Below, piece by piece: positions 8,225 through 17,990 of a stretch of 45,340 nt of DNA. Source of the DNA: Gemmatimonadota bacterium. Lineage in GTDB: Bacteria > Gemmatimonadota > Gemmatimonadetes > Gemmatimonadales > Gemmatimonadaceae. A program made the translations under genes and the position numbers. The notes under the pieces were generated by a model that saw nothing but the letters and a program-made list of their open reading frames with translations, had not been told where the DNA came from and made no database searches. Numbering within the stretch: the first letter of the stretch is position 1; the number at the start of each line of letters is the position of its first letter. The stretch is from the NCBI GenBank assembly GCA_025358315.1, contig JANYKA010000102.1:1-45340 (forward strand), in the 5' to 3' direction.

Positions 8225-9535
8225 ATGCCTCCACGCACCCTTGCCTCGCTCGCGCACGCGCTGAGTGCCGCGACCGACCTCGATGCGGCGTTCGTTGCCC
8301 TTGCCGAGGGACTCGCGGAAACGGATCGCGACGCGCACATCGCCCTGCTTCGGCTTGACGCCAAGAGCGGCCTGTTGCGTGAGCGCCTGCTCGTGGCAGC
8401 GGGCCGCATCCAGCGCGAAGTACTCGACACCTCAATCGAGCAATTCCCGAAACGGGCGGGCCAAACTATCGCCGCCGGCGGGATCTTCGCCGACCTCGCT
8501 GATGAGTCGGCCGAGTTCGCGCGAATGCTTTCGCTGCCGAGTATTGCCGATGGCGTCTATCTCGGCCTGCTGGGACTCCGTGTGGACGGCCAGCTCGCGG
8601 CAATCGTTGCCGTTCTTGAGCCGAAGCTGGCGTTCGGTACTCGCGTGTCGGAACGCTTTGCCCCGATGGCGGCGCTCTTCGAACTCGCCTATCTCCGATT
8701 TGCCGAACGCGACGCACGTCTCGAAGCGGTCGTGACACTCGAAGACGTCACGCAACGGGTCCATGGCGCCTACGTGACGCGATTGGCCGCCTTAGAGGCA
8801 CAGCTCGGGGAGGCCCGGACGGCCGCGCTCGGCTCCGGCGACGCCGCAGCAGACGCGCTGGCGCGCGAACGGGAGGCCGCCAAGACATCCGAAGAAGTCC
8901 GGCGAAGTGCCAGGCGACTCGCTGCATTGGAGCACCAGCTCACCGCCGCGGTCGGCCAGCTAGAACAGGCTCACGTGGAGTTGCATCGTCGCAGTGAAGC
9001 GCTGCGGCAGCGCACCCGGACGATCTATCTCATTGACCGCGTGCTCACGCTCGCCGGTGGGCAGAACGATCCCAGGCGGCTGGCAGAAGGGCTCCTCTCG
9101 CTGGTCGGCGATGATATGCAGGCGCTTCGTTGCTCGCTCTTTCTTTGTGTCCCCGACGACGCGTATACCCTTTACCTCGCGGCCGGTCGCGGATTGGCGC
9201 CGCACATTGTGCTCGGCTCGCGAATTACCATCGGACAAGGAGTCGCCGGCCAGGTCGCCGCGACACGCGAACCGCTGCTCGCGGTCGATTCCGGCGACAT
9301 TACGGGACACAAATTACTTGGCGACGAGTATCTGACGACCGGATCATTTATCAGCTTCCCACTCGTTTTGCACGAACAGTTGCTCGGGGTGGTGAACCTT
9401 ACCAACCGCGCACAGCACGGGCTCTTTGTGGAAGAAGATGTTGAGCGCGTGCGGTTGCTTGGCCTCGTGATTGCGCTTGTGGCGCGCGAAGCGCAGCTGC
9501 CCGAGCGGTTGATGGGGGTGATTCGTGACCGCTAA
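8225..9535 (+). CDS. Double-GAF domain protein with central coiled coil
   Basis: No enzyme domain is visible in this 436-residue cytoplasmic protein. Residues about 5-165 form a GAF-like sensory domain (AALLRLD-type core and an LGLLGLRVDGQLAAIVAVLEP strand pair). Residues about 180-265 are a long heptad-rich, Glu/Ala/Arg-rich coiled coil. Residues about 275-425 are a better-defined GAF domain, with the typical ITIGQGVAGQVAATREPLLAVD and a closing LLGVVNLTNR. GAF domains bind small ligands or mediate dimerisation, so this looks like a sensory scaffold. It ends 11 nt inside trpD, which suggests translational coupling to tryptophan synthesis. No Shine-Dalgarno is visible before the ATG. Confidence 0.75.
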   Translation: MPPRTLASLAHALSAATDLDAAFVALAEGLAETDRDAHIALLRLDAKSGLLRERLLVAAGRIQREVLDTSIEQFPKRAGQTIAAGGIFADLADESAEFARMLSLPSIADGVYLGLLGLRVDGQLAAIVAVLEPKLAFGTRVSERFAPMAALFELAYLRFAERDARLEAVVTLEDVTQRVHGAYVTRLAALEAQLGEARTAALGSGDAAADALAREREAAKTSEEVRRSARRLAALEHQLTAAVGQLEQAHVELHRRSEALRQRTRTIYLIDRVLTLAGGQNDPRRLAEGLLSLVGDDMQALRCSLFLCVPDDAYTLYLAAGRGLAPHIVLGSRITIGQGVAGQVAATREPLLAVDSGDITGHKLLGDEYLTTGSFISFPLVLHEQLLGVVNLTNRAQHGLFVEEDVERVRLLGLVIALVAREAQLPERLMGVIRDR

Positions 9536-10556
9536 CGCTTTGACGCTGGCCGTGAAAAAATTATCGGCTGGAGCATCGCTGTCGGCGAGCGAATCGGCCG
9601 ACGCGTTTGGTGTCGTGATGGCAGGTGACGGCACGCCCGCGCAAATGTCCGCACTGTTGATGGGACTCCGCGTAAAAGGAGAGACCGCCGAAGAAGTCGC
9701 TGGGGCCGCGATGGCCGTGCGTGGTGCCATGACGGTGCTGGAAACCAATAATCCCGCAGCACTGGTCGACACGTGCGGTACGGGCGGCGGCGCCGTGACC
9801 ACCTTCAATATCTCGACGGCATCAGCATTGCTCACCGCTGGTGTGGGCGCGCGGGTGGCAAAGCATGGGAACCGGTCGTTTACAACAAAGTCTGGCAGCG
9901 CCGACGTCATCGAAGCGCTGGGGATCGCAATTGATATTCCGGTCCAGCAGATGGCCGAAGTGCTCGACCGCGCGGGCATTGTTTTCATGTTCGCACCCGC
10001 GATGCATCCGGCAATGCGCCATGTGGGTATGGTCCGCCGTGAAATTTCGATTCCAACGGTCATGAATCTGGTCGGGCCGCTGGCGAATCCGGCGCGAGCC
10101 GGCCGCCAGGTGATTGGGGTGGCCGACAAAGCTCGATATGAGCTGGTTGCGGGCGCGCTGCGTGTGCTCGGTACACGTCATTCGTTGGTGGTCTACGGCG
10201 AGCCCGGGATGGACGAGATTTCGCCGCTTGGCACAACGTCAGTCGTAGAAATCCGCGACGGTGCCGAAACCCGTTGGACTATTGAACCCGAGCAACTGGG
10301 TCTGGGGCCAACGGCGGCCTCTGAACTCGCCGGTGGAGATCCAGCGCATAACGCGGCCATCATCGAACGGGTGCTATCGGGTAAGGGCACGCCCGGCGCA
10401 ACCATGGCGGTGTTGCTGAACGCGGCGGGGGCGATCTACGTCGCTGGGCTGGCCGGCCATTTCTCCAGTGCATTGACCGTCGCCCGCGAAGCGCTGAGGA
10501 GTGGCGCGGGGCGCGACGCACTGGACCGGTTGCGCGCGGCTGCCCCGCGCGCGTGA
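9525..10556 (+). CDS. trpD: Anthranilate phosphoribosyltransferase
   Basis: TrpD transfers phosphoribosyl from PRPP to anthranilate, the second step of the tryptophan branch. The 343-residue protein carries the PRPP-binding DTCGTGGGAVTTFNIST loop, the KHGNRSFTTKSGSADVIEALG segment and the anthranilate-site VRREISIPTVMNLVGPLANPA. The GTG start at 9525 lies within the end of the GAF gene. trpE and trpG, which make anthranilate, are not in the window. The gene ends 13 nt from the convergent lexA stop, and I see no stem-and-U-tract terminator between them. Confidence 0.96.
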   Translation: MTANALTLAVKKLSAGASLSASESADAFGVVMAGDGTPAQMSALLMGLRVKGETAEEVAGAAMAVRGAMTVLETNNPAALVDTCGTGGGAVTTFNISTASALLTAGVGARVAKHGNRSFTTKSGSADVIEALGIAIDIPVQQMAEVLDRAGIVFMFAPAMHPAMRHVGMVRREISIPTVMNLVGPLANPARAGRQVIGVADKARYELVAGALRVLGTRHSLVVYGEPGMDEISPLGTTSVVEIRDGAETRWTIEPEQLGLGPTAASELAGGDPAHNAAIIERVLSGKGTPGATMAVLLNAAGAIYVAGLAGHFSSALTVAREALRSGAGRDALDRLRAAAPRA

Positions 10557-10569
10557 ATTCGGAGCGGGT

Positions 10570-11178
10570 CTAGTACCGCCGCAGCACTCCCACGACGATT
10601 CCTTGAACCCGCATTTGGTTCTCCTGAACATAGATGGGCGCCATCTGGTCGTTTGACGGTTGCAGGCGGATGCGTCCGTCGCGTTCACGATAGTAGCGTT
10701 TGACCGTCGCCGAATTGCCGTCCAGCATTGCGATGACCATGTCGCCGTTATTTGCGGATTGGCGATCGTGCACAACGACCATATCGCCATCGGCGATCTG
10801 GTCGTCGATCATCGAGCGGCCACGTACTTTCAGTACATAGTGATTGCCGGCGCGCCTGAGGAAATCTTCGGGCACGGCAACGGTTTCTTCAATCGTAGCT
10901 TCTTCGATCGGCATGCCGGCGGCGACCGCGCCAAGCAGGGGTAGCTCGACGGAACGGGGCGTTGCGTCCGACGGCAGAATCTCGATCGCACGGCTCTCAT
11001 TATAGCTGCGCTTGATGTAGCCCTTTCGTTCGAGATTGCTCAGGTGTTCGTGGACAGTTGCGAGCGAGCTATACTTAAAGTGTTCGGCAATCTCTTCGAA
11101 ACTCGGCGCATAGCCGTTCGACACTGCGTACCCGTTGAGATAGTCGAGAATCTGGCGCTGGCGCTTGGTGAGCGGCAT
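10570..11178 (-). CDS. lexA: LexA repressor
   Basis: LexA represses SOS genes and inactivates itself by RecA-stimulated autocleavage. The 202-residue protein starts MPLTKRQRQILDYLNGY; the frame is open upstream, but the family start is this ATG, with an AAGG site before it. The winged-helix DNA-binding domain spans about 1-65 (APSFEEIAEHF recognition region). The scissile bond is A87-G88 in AVAAGM. The catalytic pair is S122 (VRGRSMIDD) and K160 (SATVKRYY). The gene is isolated between trpD and trpC on the opposite strand. Repeats resembling LexA boxes lie 76-118 bp upstream. Confidence 0.96.
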   Translation of the reverse strand: MPLTKRQRQILDYLNGYAVSNGYAPSFEEIAEHFKYSSLATVHEHLSNLERKGYIKRSYNESRAIEILPSDATPRSVELPLLGAVAAGMPIEEATIEETVAVPEDFLRRAGNHYVLKVRGRSMIDDQIADGDMVVVHDRQSANNGDMVIAMLDGNSATVKRYYRERDGRIRLQPSNDQMAPIYVQENQMRVQGIVVGVLRRY

Positions 11179-11232
11179 GTCGGCGGCCTTAGCTGTGTGT
11201 GAGCGTTCGAACGGCTTTCGTGCAAGGATCGA

Positions 11233-12117
11233 ATGGCGTGTCCATTCAGACTCCCGAACAACCCCCGAAGTAACGGTATCCGAACATTGCCCGAAGCGCA
11301 AGCGACGACTTCGACGTGGATTCCGCCCGTTGGCCCCCTTGGGGAGCTGACGGCGCTTTCCGAGGTCGCCGTACGGCGTGGACACGATTCCCTGCGGGAG
11401 TTGGAAAAAGCCGCAGCAGCGTTACCGCTTCCGCCCTCGTTTTCGGCCGCATTGCGTGGCGTGGATGTTCGGGTAATTGCTGAACTAAAGCGTCGGAGTC
11501 CGAGCAAAGGCGACCTCAATCTTACGATGGATCTCGGTGCGCGCGCCGTGGACTACACAGCCGGCGGAGCGGTCGCCCTGTCGGTGCTGACGGAACCGAC
11601 TCGATTTGGTGGCTCGTTGCAAGATTTGGAGACAGTCAGTCGGGCCGTGACTGTGCCGCTCTTGCGAAAGGATTTCATCGTTGACGTGTTGCAGTTGCTT
11701 CAGGCGCGATCTTCTGGTGCGTCTGCCGTCCTACTCATTGCCCGCGCCCTGCATCCGGATCGATTTGCCGCGCTTGCGGCCGAGGCGCAGGCGTTGGCGC
11801 TTGACGTGCTGCTCGAGGTGCGGAGCGAAGAGGAGTTGGAGCGTGCGCTGCGTGTACCGCATGGTGTAATCGGGGTAAACAATAGAAATCTTGAAACATT
11901 AGCGATTGATGACGCCGTGAGCGAGCGCCTTCTGCCACTCATTCCGAACGATCGCCTCGCCGTGTACGAAAGCGGAATCGCTGATCGGACCGGAGTGGAG
12001 CGTGCGGCGGCATTCGGTGCCAACGCCGTGCTGGTGGGATCGGCCCTTTCCGCATCGTCGAACCCGATGGCGGCGGTCGCGGCGCTGACTGGCGTTACCA
12101 GAGCGCACCGTGGTTAG
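11233..12117 (+). CDS. trpC: Indole-3-glycerol phosphate synthase
   Basis: TrpC closes the pyrrole ring from CdRP to give indole-3-glycerol phosphate. Recognisable (beta/alpha)8 motifs are RVIAELKRRSPSKGDL (catalytic Lys), SVLTEPTRFGGSLQDLE, LLRKDFIVDVLQL, VLLIARAL, VLLEVRSEEELERAL, VIGVNNRNL, YESGI and NAVLVGSALS. The start is uncertain: the ATG at 11233 has AAGGA four bases upstream but adds about 20 residues unlike the family. A TTG at 11287 would give a more typical length without a clear binding site. If the TTG is used, the tandem repeats above lie wholly upstream of the gene. It overlaps trpF by 8 nt. Confidence 0.94.
   Translation: MACPFRLPNNPRSNGIRTLPEAQATTSTWIPPVGPLGELTALSEVAVRRGHDSLRELEKAAAALPLPPSFSAALRGVDVRVIAELKRRSPSKGDLNLTMDLGARAVDYTAGGAVALSVLTEPTRFGGSLQDLETVSRAVTVPLLRKDFIVDVLQLLQARSSGASAVLLIARALHPDRFAALAAEAQALALDVLLEVRSEEELERALRVPHGVIGVNNRNLETLAIDDAVSERLLPLIPNDRLAVYESGIADRTGVERAAAFGANAVLVGSALSASSNPMAAVAALTGVTRAHRG
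11254..11296. promoter_or_regulatory. Tandem 17-bp direct repeat resembling LexA boxes
   Basis: Two copies of a 17-bp element, CCGAACA-NNN-CCCGAAG, lie at 11254-11270 and 11280-11296. They match at 14 of 17 positions and are 26 bp apart. Each contains GAAC-N7-GAAG, which reads CTTC-N7-GTTC on the lexA strand and is close to the GTTC-N7-GTTC direct-repeat operator known from alphaproteobacterial LexA. The elements sit 76-118 bp upstream of the lexA ATG. A perfect palindrome CGTTCGAACG at 11204-11213 lies closer. The repeats overlap the beginning of the trpC frame, but the 26-bp period is not a multiple of three, so protein repetition does not explain them. Confidence 0.45.
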
Positions 12118-12754
12118 CGTCAAATTCTGCGGCCTCACCCGGCGCGAAGATGCGGCACAAGCGGCTGCACTCGGTGCCTCCCACGTTGGGACAATCTTTG
12201 CCGGGGGACCGCGCCATTTGACGCCGGAACAGGCGGCGATGGTATTGGAGGGTGCGACGACGGCTCAGGCGCGCGTCGGCGTGTTCGGCGTGGATGCGAT
12301 TGACCGAATTCTGACCACGGTGGAGACAGCGCGCTTGGACATCGTGCAGTTACATGGAGATCCGCGCGCGTCCGATATCCGGGCGATTCGCGCTAAATTC
12401 TCCGGGAAGATATGGGCCGTGGCCCGCGCGGAGGGGTCGTTGCTGCCCGAGTGGGCGGCTGAACTGTTCCGCGAGGCTGATGCGGTATTGCTCGATGCGC
12501 ATGTATCGGGAAAATTAGGCGGTACGGGTGTAGTGTTGGAATGGGGAGCGCTCGCACGATCGGTAAACGATTTGCGAGGGGATGCAACGTTGGTCCTCGC
12601 GGGCGGCCTTCACCCCGGCAATGTTGCCGAAGCGGTTCGATTACTCGATCCTGCAGTAGTAGATGTTTCGTCCGGAGTCGAATCGGCGCCGGGAATCAAG
12701 GATCACAGGAAGATGCGCGCCTTTCTTGAGGCGGTGCAGGGAGCAGCGCAGTGA
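12110..12754 (+). CDS. trpF: Phosphoribosylanthranilate isomerase
   Basis: TrpF isomerises PRA to CdRP, the step between TrpD and TrpC. The 214-residue barrel has the N-terminal [12 protein letters not shown] motif with catalytic Cys, the [12 protein letters not shown] loop, DIVQLHGD, and the aspartate strand [15 protein letters not shown]. The phosphate-binding [14 protein letters not shown] and [16 protein letters not shown] follow. The GTG start overlaps the trpC end by 8 nt and its stop overlaps the trpB GTG by 4 nt. Confidence 0.95.
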   Translation: MVSVKFCGLTRREDAAQAAALGASHVGTIFAGGPRHLTPEQAAMVLEGATTAQARVGVFGVDAIDRILTTVETARLDIVQLHGDPRASDIRAIRAKFSGKIWAVARAEGSLLPEWAAELFREADAVLLDAHVSGKLGGTGVVLEWGALARSVNDLRGDATLVLAGGLHPGNVAEAVRLLDPAVVDVSSGVESAPGIKDHRKMRAFLEAVQGAAQ

Positions 12755-13944
12755 CGACAGAAACCCAGGAAGCAACAGGACGGTTCGGCGCATACGGCGG
12801 CCGGTACGTGCCCGAGACGCTGATTCCGGCACTCGATGGGCTCGAAATCGCGTATACAGAAGCGATGGCCGATGCCACGTTCGTTGCCCAGCTCGACAGC
12901 GAATTAAAGCATTATGTCGGCCGGCCCTCACCGCTCTCCGATGCGCCGCGGCTGTCCGAACGCGTTGGCGCCCCTGTCTGGCTGAAGCGTGAAGATTTGA
13001 ATCATACCGGCGCACATAAAATTAACAACGCGCTGGCCCAGGCGTTGCTCGCGAAACGCATGGGGAAGCGGCGCATTATTGCCGAGACGGGCGCCGGTCA
13101 GCACGGCGTTGCATCGGCGACCGCGTGCGCACGCTTCGGTCTGGAGTGCGTGGTGTATATGGGTGAAGAAGACATCCGTCGCCAGCAGCTCAATGTATTT
13201 CGCATGCGATTGATGGGTGCCACCGTGATCCCGGTTACATCGGGAACGCGGACGCTCAAGGATGCTACGAGCGAGGCGATTCGCGATTGGGTCTCCACCT
13301 GCGAGGACAGTTATTACATCATCGGTTCGGTCGTTGGCCCGGCGCCGTATCCACGAATGGTCCGCGACTTCCAATCCGTGATTGGACGCGAAGCGCGCGC
13401 CCAGATGTTGGAACGCGCTGGCCGTCTGCCGCGGAGTGTAGTCGCGTGCATTGGTGGCGGCTCAAACGCGATGGGCATTTTTCACGCTTTCGTTCCGGAC
13501 GCTGGTGTCGAGCTTGTGGGCGTCGAGGCGGCAGGCCATGGTCTGGACACGCCCGCCCATTCGGCCTCGTTGGCGAAAGGCACGCCGGGTGTGCTGCATG
13601 GCGCCTTCAGTTATCTGCTACAGGATGAGCAGGGTCAGATCCATCCTGCCCACTCGATTTCCGCTGGCTTGGACTACCCCGGTGTCGGGCCCGAGCACTC
13701 GTATCTCAAGGACAGCGGCAGAGCGACGTACGTGTCGGTGACCGATGAGGCCGCTCTCGAGGGTTTTGAATTGCTGGGAAAACTCGAAGGCGTGATTCCG
13801 GCGCTCGAAACCGCACACGCCGTGAGTTGGATTGTTGCCAACGCCGGACGGTGGGGGGCCGATGACCCCGTTTTGCTGTGCGTCAGTGGTCGGGGCGACA
13901 AAGACGTGGCGCAGGTAGCAGAAATGCGTATTATGGCTCTGTGA
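12751..13944 (+). CDS. trpB: Tryptophan synthase beta chain
   Basis: TrpB condenses indole with serine using PLP. The 397-residue protein is the common TrpB1 type: [15 protein letters not shown] at the start, PLP lysine K90 in [12 protein letters not shown], the [12 protein letters not shown] loop, the phosphate-binding GGGSNAMG motif and the C-terminal SGRGDKD. The alpha partner trpA is displaced about 3.3 kb downstream, separated by two signalling genes, although the alpha and beta chains work as a complex. The end overlaps the next gene's GTG by 4 nt. Confidence 0.96.
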   Translation: MTTETQEATGRFGAYGGRYVPETLIPALDGLEIAYTEAMADATFVAQLDSELKHYVGRPSPLSDAPRLSERVGAPVWLKREDLNHTGAHKINNALAQALLAKRMGKRRIIAETGAGQHGVASATACARFGLECVVYMGEEDIRRQQLNVFRMRLMGATVIPVTSGTRTLKDATSEAIRDWVSTCEDSYYIIGSVVGPAPYPRMVRDFQSVIGREARAQMLERAGRLPRSVVACIGGGSNAMGIFHAFVPDAGVELVGVEAAGHGLDTPAHSASLAKGTPGVLHGAFSYLLQDEQGQIHPAHSISAGLDYPGVGPEHSYLKDSGRATYVSVTDEAALEGFELLGKLEGVIPALETAHAVSWIVANAGRWGADDPVLLCVSGRGDKDVAQVAEMRIMAL

Positions 13945-15719
13945 GTCTTAACGCGCCGGCCGTGAAATCGGACGAAGAACTTCCTCTCGAGCCGCCCTTT
14001 GCTGCGGCGCTCGTGGAGGAGATGCTTCGGCAATTCGACAAGACGGTCCGCGCCCATCAGTTGTATATGCATAACAACCCCACGTATTTAAAAACGTTGG
14101 AGTTGTTACGGAACGCGTTCGTACCCATTTGGAAGGAAACCGATTCATTGGCCCTGCAGGTGAGCGATACGCAGTTGACCTGGTTCGGAGTGACGGTCAT
14201 CAACGAACCGGAGAAAGCGTCGGACTCGCTGCCGTGGACGCTGTACAAAGATGGTGTCCGTGAAATCACGTTGGCGCCGGGTTTCGAAGGCGACGAACTC
14301 GAGTCGTTCCTCGATATCATTCCGCGTGTCCGCAAAGCGCAGGCGTACGAAGACGATTTGCTGACGATTCTGTGGGAGCAGGAATTTGCCCATCTCACAT
14401 ATCGCTACGTCGATATCTCGAGTGAGCCGGGATTGCCGATCGACACCGCGGCGAACGCCGGTCGCTGGCCGGTCACGCCGGGAGAAACGGCAGACGATCC
14501 GCGCCGGATGGTCGAAGAGACGCGTGCATCCGTGGAGCGACCCGGCAAGCCCGGCGGCAGTAGCGCCGAGGAAGAACTCAAGGAATCGCCCAGCGGCATT
14601 GTGCGCATGGAAGATTTCGATTCGACGCTCTATTTTCTCGACGCTGCAGAGATTTCCTATCTGCGTCAAGAGACGGAGCGCGAGTACGCGACAGACTTAC
14701 GGCGAACCGTGCTGAATACGCTTCTCGACATATTCGAGTTGCAAAGCGACACGCTGGTGCGGAAAGAGGTCGCGCAGAACATTGACACCCTGATCCTGCA
14801 TTTGTTGGCAGGCCGCCAGTTCGCAAATGTCGCGTACCTGTTGCGCGAGATTTCCGGCGTGCTCGAGCGTGCCAGAGATCTGCCTCCCGACGTGCGCGCC
14901 CGGCTGCAACAACTGCCGGATCGGCTCAGCGAGCCCGAGTCGCTTTCGCAACTGTTGCAGGCGATGGACGAGGCGCAAGCGCTCCCGCCTCAGGACGAAC
15001 TGATTGACCTCTTTACGCAGTTGCGTCCGACGGCACTTGGAACGGTTTTTAGCTGGCTGAGTCTGACGCAGAACACCAAACTCAAGCCGTTGCTCGAATT
15101 GGCGGCCGAGCGCCTGGCCGCGTCGAACACCGGCGAGCTGGTGCGCTTAATTGCCGCGGCTCAAGGGCAAGTGGCGCTCGAGGCGGTGCGCCGTGCCGGT
15201 GGGTTGAAGACGGCCGCGGCGGTTCCCGCGCTAGGAAAGGCGCTCAATGAACCCGATCGCGAATTGCGCGTCGCCGTTGTTGCCGCGCTGATCGAAATCG
15301 GTACACCTGGTGCCATGCAGGCCCTTGAGAAAGCGCTCGACGACGCTGATCGCGATGTGCGGGTGGCCGCGGTCAAAGGACTCGCGCATAAAGTGCATAG
15401 ACCGTCGCTCGCGCGCATCACGCAAATGGTCAAGGCGAGAGAAAGTCGCGATGCTGATCGTACCGAGCGCGTGGCGATGTTTGAATTGTTCGGCCTGCTC
15501 TGCGGCGATCCGGGTGTTCCATACCTGGATGATCTGCTGAATGGCAAAGGCGGCATCTTCGCGCGCAAAGAAGATCCCGATGTTCGTGCCAGCGCCGCGC
15601 TCGCCCTCGGCAAGATTGGCACGCAGCGTGCCCAGCAGGCGCTGCAGAAAGCGCTGAACGAGAAGGACGTTGTGGTTCGCACCGCCGTGAACCGCGCACT
15701 CCGCGGCGGTGCACCGTGA
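13941..15719 (+). CDS. HEAT-repeat protein with N-terminal module shared with the next gene
   Basis: I chose the GTG at 13941 (592 residues), which overlaps the trpB stop as GTGA; the frame extends upstream only into trpB. The N-terminal module (about 25-130) contains LYMHNNP, LQVSD, KDGVREI and ESFLDII, at spacings matching the neighbouring HD-GYP protein. A low-complexity segment follows (about 170-215). After a helical middle come HEAT/PBS-lyase-type repeats at roughly 410-480 and 545-592, with the hallmark D-x-x-V-R-x-x-A-x-x-A-L pattern. HEAT repeats usually make protein-protein surfaces. No catalytic motif is visible. I infer a scaffold or partner of the HD-GYP protein. Confidence 0.75.
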   Translation: MSLNAPAVKSDEELPLEPPFAAALVEEMLRQFDKTVRAHQLYMHNNPTYLKTLELLRNAFVPIWKETDSLALQVSDTQLTWFGVTVINEPEKASDSLPWTLYKDGVREITLAPGFEGDELESFLDIIPRVRKAQAYEDDLLTILWEQEFAHLTYRYVDISSEPGLPIDTAANAGRWPVTPGETADDPRRMVEETRASVERPGKPGGSSAEEELKESPSGIVRMEDFDSTLYFLDAAEISYLRQETEREYATDLRRTVLNTLLDIFELQSDTLVRKEVAQNIDTLILHLLAGRQFANVAYLLREISGVLERARDLPPDVRARLQQLPDRLSEPESLSQLLQAMDEAQALPPQDELIDLFTQLRPTALGTVFSWLSLTQNTKLKPLLELAAERLAASNTGELVRLIAAAQGQVALEAVRRAGGLKTAAAVPALGKALNEPDRELRVAVVAALIEIGTPGAMQALEKALDDADRDVRVAAVKGLAHKVHRPSLARITQMVKARESRDADRTERVAMFELFGLLCGDPGVPYLDDLLNGKGGIFARKEDPDVRASAALALGKIGTQRAQQALQKALNEKDVVVRTAVNRALRGGAP

Positions 15720-17206
15720 ACCGGCCGTCGAACAGCCGTCTCACGCCGCGCACCACGATGTCGACGCAGGCGATGCCCGAGCGCGGCGGGGAAGGATACG
15801 TGCGGACGATCGGCCGCAATTTTATGCTGGCGATGTACGGGGCCCTGCGGAACATCCGCATGTATCCCGTGGAGAATCCGGTGGTGCAGCACGCGCTCGA
15901 CGAGCTCACGGCGATCTGCGAAGAACTGCGGGAAGGCGAGGGCGATGTGGAATTCCGGGTGTCCGGTGAATTCATCTTTTTGAATTCCACGCGCCTGCGT
16001 CTCGATCTCGACAACTACAACTCGTTTAGCTATCTGCTCGCCCAATGCCGTGGCAGCGGCGTTGGCGTGCTGCATGTGCGGGCGAAACCAGCCGCGCGCG
16101 ACTGGACGGTGTTTCTGTCATTCTTGCTTGCCCCACAGGGTGACGGGCCTGCCGAGCGATTCGAGCAATTGCAACGCCGCCTCGAAGTGACGGGCGTGAC
16201 CGTCTTCGAAGTTGCTCCGCCGGTCGAATCGGAAGATGAACAGAAAGACCGGTCGCAGGCCAAGGAGATGGCAAAGCGCACCTACGCGCAGTCGGTCACG
16301 GCGACGCGCGACGTGATGAATTCTGTGCGCATGGGCCAAAGCCCAAACATCAAAAAGATCAAACGCGTGGTGCAGGGGATCGTCGATCAGATCCTGTCCG
16401 ACGAGACGTCATTGATCGGGCTGACAACGATTCGCGACTACGATGATTACACGTTTGCCCACTCGGTGAACGTGTGCATATTCGGGGTGGCACTGGGCCG
16501 TCGCTTGGGGCTCTCGCGTCTGCAATTGTACGATATCGGGTTGGCCGCACTCTTTCACGACATCGGCAAGTCGCGCGTGCCGCTCGAGGTGCTCAATAAA
16601 CCCGACCTGCTCAGTGATGAAGAATGGCGGTTGATTGCCGCGCATCCCTGGCTCGGGGTGCTCGCCCTCTTCCAGTTAAAAGAGCAGCAAGAGTTCCCGT
16701 ATCGCTCGATGGTCACGGCCTATGAACATCATATGAAGCGCGACGTCACTGGGTATCCGCGCTCCCTGCGTACTAAAGCCATCGGGTTCTATAGCAAGAT
16801 TATTGCGGTGGCCGACGGGTTCGATGCCGCCACCTCCCGTCGTTCGTATCAGACAGAGCCCATGAACCCGGCGGCAGTGCTCGCCGAAATGCGCGACAAT
16901 GCGCGGCGCGGAATGGATCCGGTCATCGTCAAGGCATTCGTCAATCTGCTGGGCATTTACCCAGTAGGGACGTTCGTCGTGCTCGACACGTTCGAGCTCG
17001 CGATTGTGCATTCGGCGAATCCCGATCCGCAAATGGTGTCGAGGCCGCTGGTCCTCCTGGTCAGCGACGATCTCGGCAACGTGCAGCACCCTGGCGAAAT
17101 GGTGGATCTCGCCGAGAGCGATCCGTCGGGGACCTTCCGCCGGACGATTATTAAAACTGCCGACGCCGACCGTTACGGGATTCGTGTAGGCGACTACTTT
17201 ATCTGA
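15716..17206 (+). CDS. HD-GYP domain protein, putative cyclic-dinucleotide phosphodiesterase
   Basis: HD-GYP enzymes hydrolyse cyclic di-GMP or related cyclic dinucleotides. Metal-ligand residues are all present: H249 (FAHS), H281-D282 (FHDIGKS), H310 (AAHPW), H338-H339 and D367 (AVADGFDA). The GYP loop reads HHMKRDVTGYP, so the usual Glu after HH is Met and the DG pair is DV, while GYP is intact. Residues about 30-140 form a module shared with the upstream HEAT protein (NP, VS, GV, FL landmarks). The GTG at 15716 overlaps the HEAT gene by 4 nt; ATG codons at residues 15 and 20 are alternatives. It lies one base before trpA. Confidence 0.88.
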   Translation: MNRPSNSRLTPRTTMSTQAMPERGGEGYVRTIGRNFMLAMYGALRNIRMYPVENPVVQHALDELTAICEELREGEGDVEFRVSGEFIFLNSTRLRLDLDNYNSFSYLLAQCRGSGVGVLHVRAKPAARDWTVFLSFLLAPQGDGPAERFEQLQRRLEVTGVTVFEVAPPVESEDEQKDRSQAKEMAKRTYAQSVTATRDVMNSVRMGQSPNIKKIKRVVQGIVDQILSDETSLIGLTTIRDYDDYTFAHSVNVCIFGVALGRRLGLSRLQLYDIGLAALFHDIGKSRVPLEVLNKPDLLSDEEWRLIAAHPWLGVLALFQLKEQQEFPYRSMVTAYEHHMKRDVTGYPRSLRTKAIGFYSKIIAVADGFDAATSRRSYQTEPMNPAAVLAEMRDNARRGMDPVIVKAFVNLLGIYPVGTFVVLDTFELAIVHSANPDPQMVSRPLVLLVSDDLGNVQHPGEMVDLAESDPSGTFRRTIIKTADADRYGIRVGDYFI

Positions 17207-17207
17207 T

Positions 17208-17990
17208 GTGATCAGTCAACGATTTGCCATGTTGCGCGCGGCGAACCGCCGCGCGCTCGTCTGTTATGCCACTGCCGGCCATCCCGACCGCTCGCGGAGC
17301 CTTGCGCTGTTGCGGGGACTCGTTGACGCCGGCGCTGATATCATCGAAGTCGGAGTTCCATTTTCCGATCCTGTCGCTGATGGACCGGTCATTCAAAGCA
17401 GTTCGCAACAAGCGCTGGAACAGGGGATGACACTTGACGGTGCGCTGGAACTCGTGGCCGAAGCACGGCTCGGCGTCCCGGTGGTGCTCTTCTCCTATCT
17501 GAATCCGATTTTGGCGGCCGGTCCCGACGTGCTCGTGCGGGCAAAGGCGGCGGGTGTGCATGGCGTGCTTGTTACCGACCTGCCCGTCGGCGCAGATGGC
17601 GTACGGGAGGCCTGGTTCGGAAAGGGGCCGCTCGACTTTGTGCGGCTGGTAGCACCCACCACGCCCCGCGACCGGATGGCCGAGATCGCGCTCCACGGTC
17701 GCGGCTTTGTGTACCTGATCAGCCGGCTCGGCGTCACCGGTATGCGTACTGATATTGCGGCGACGCTGCCGGAGACCATCGCTGATTTGCGAAGCGTATG
17801 CAGGCTGCCAATCTGCGTCGGATTCGGGATATCGAATGCCGCGCAGGCGCGCACGATCGGTGCCTTAGCCGATGGCATCGTCGTCGGTAGCGCCATCGTA
17901 CAGGCAGCGGAACGCAGTATCGACGAAGCGGTCGCGCTGACGCAAAGCCTGCGCTCGGCGCTCGATTCATTGGATCCGATCGTCACGTGA
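17208..17990 (+). CDS. trpA: Tryptophan synthase alpha chain
   Basis: TrpA splits indole-3-glycerol phosphate into glyceraldehyde-3-phosphate and indole, which passes to TrpB. Typical motifs are YATAGHPD at the first strand, the catalytic Glu in [20 protein letters not shown], and the catalytic Asp in [24 protein letters not shown], the phosphate-binding [13 protein letters not shown] and [11 protein letters not shown] complete the set. The start is GTG at 17208 (260 residues); an ATG at 17229 is a shorter alternative. It overlaps the following chemoreceptor-like gene by 4 nt. Confidence 0.95.
   Translation: MISQRFAMLRAANRRALVCYATAGHPDRSRSLALLRGLVDAGADIIEVGVPFSDPVADGPVIQSSSQQALEQGMTLDGALELVAEARLGVPVVLFSYLNPILAAGPDVLVRAKAAGVHGVLVTDLPVGADGVREAWFGKGPLDFVRLVAPTTPRDRMAEIALHGRGFVYLISRLGVTGMRTDIAATLPETIADLRSVCRLPICVGFGISNAAQARTIGALADGIVVGSAIVQAAERSIDEAVALTQSLRSALDSLDPIVT

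Noticed and set aside
15161-16075. 304-codon minus-strand frame over the HEAT and HD-GYP genes
   Set aside because: It spans the HEAT repeats and HD-GYP module in antisense; the composition is that of a codon-bias shadow and there is no start signal.
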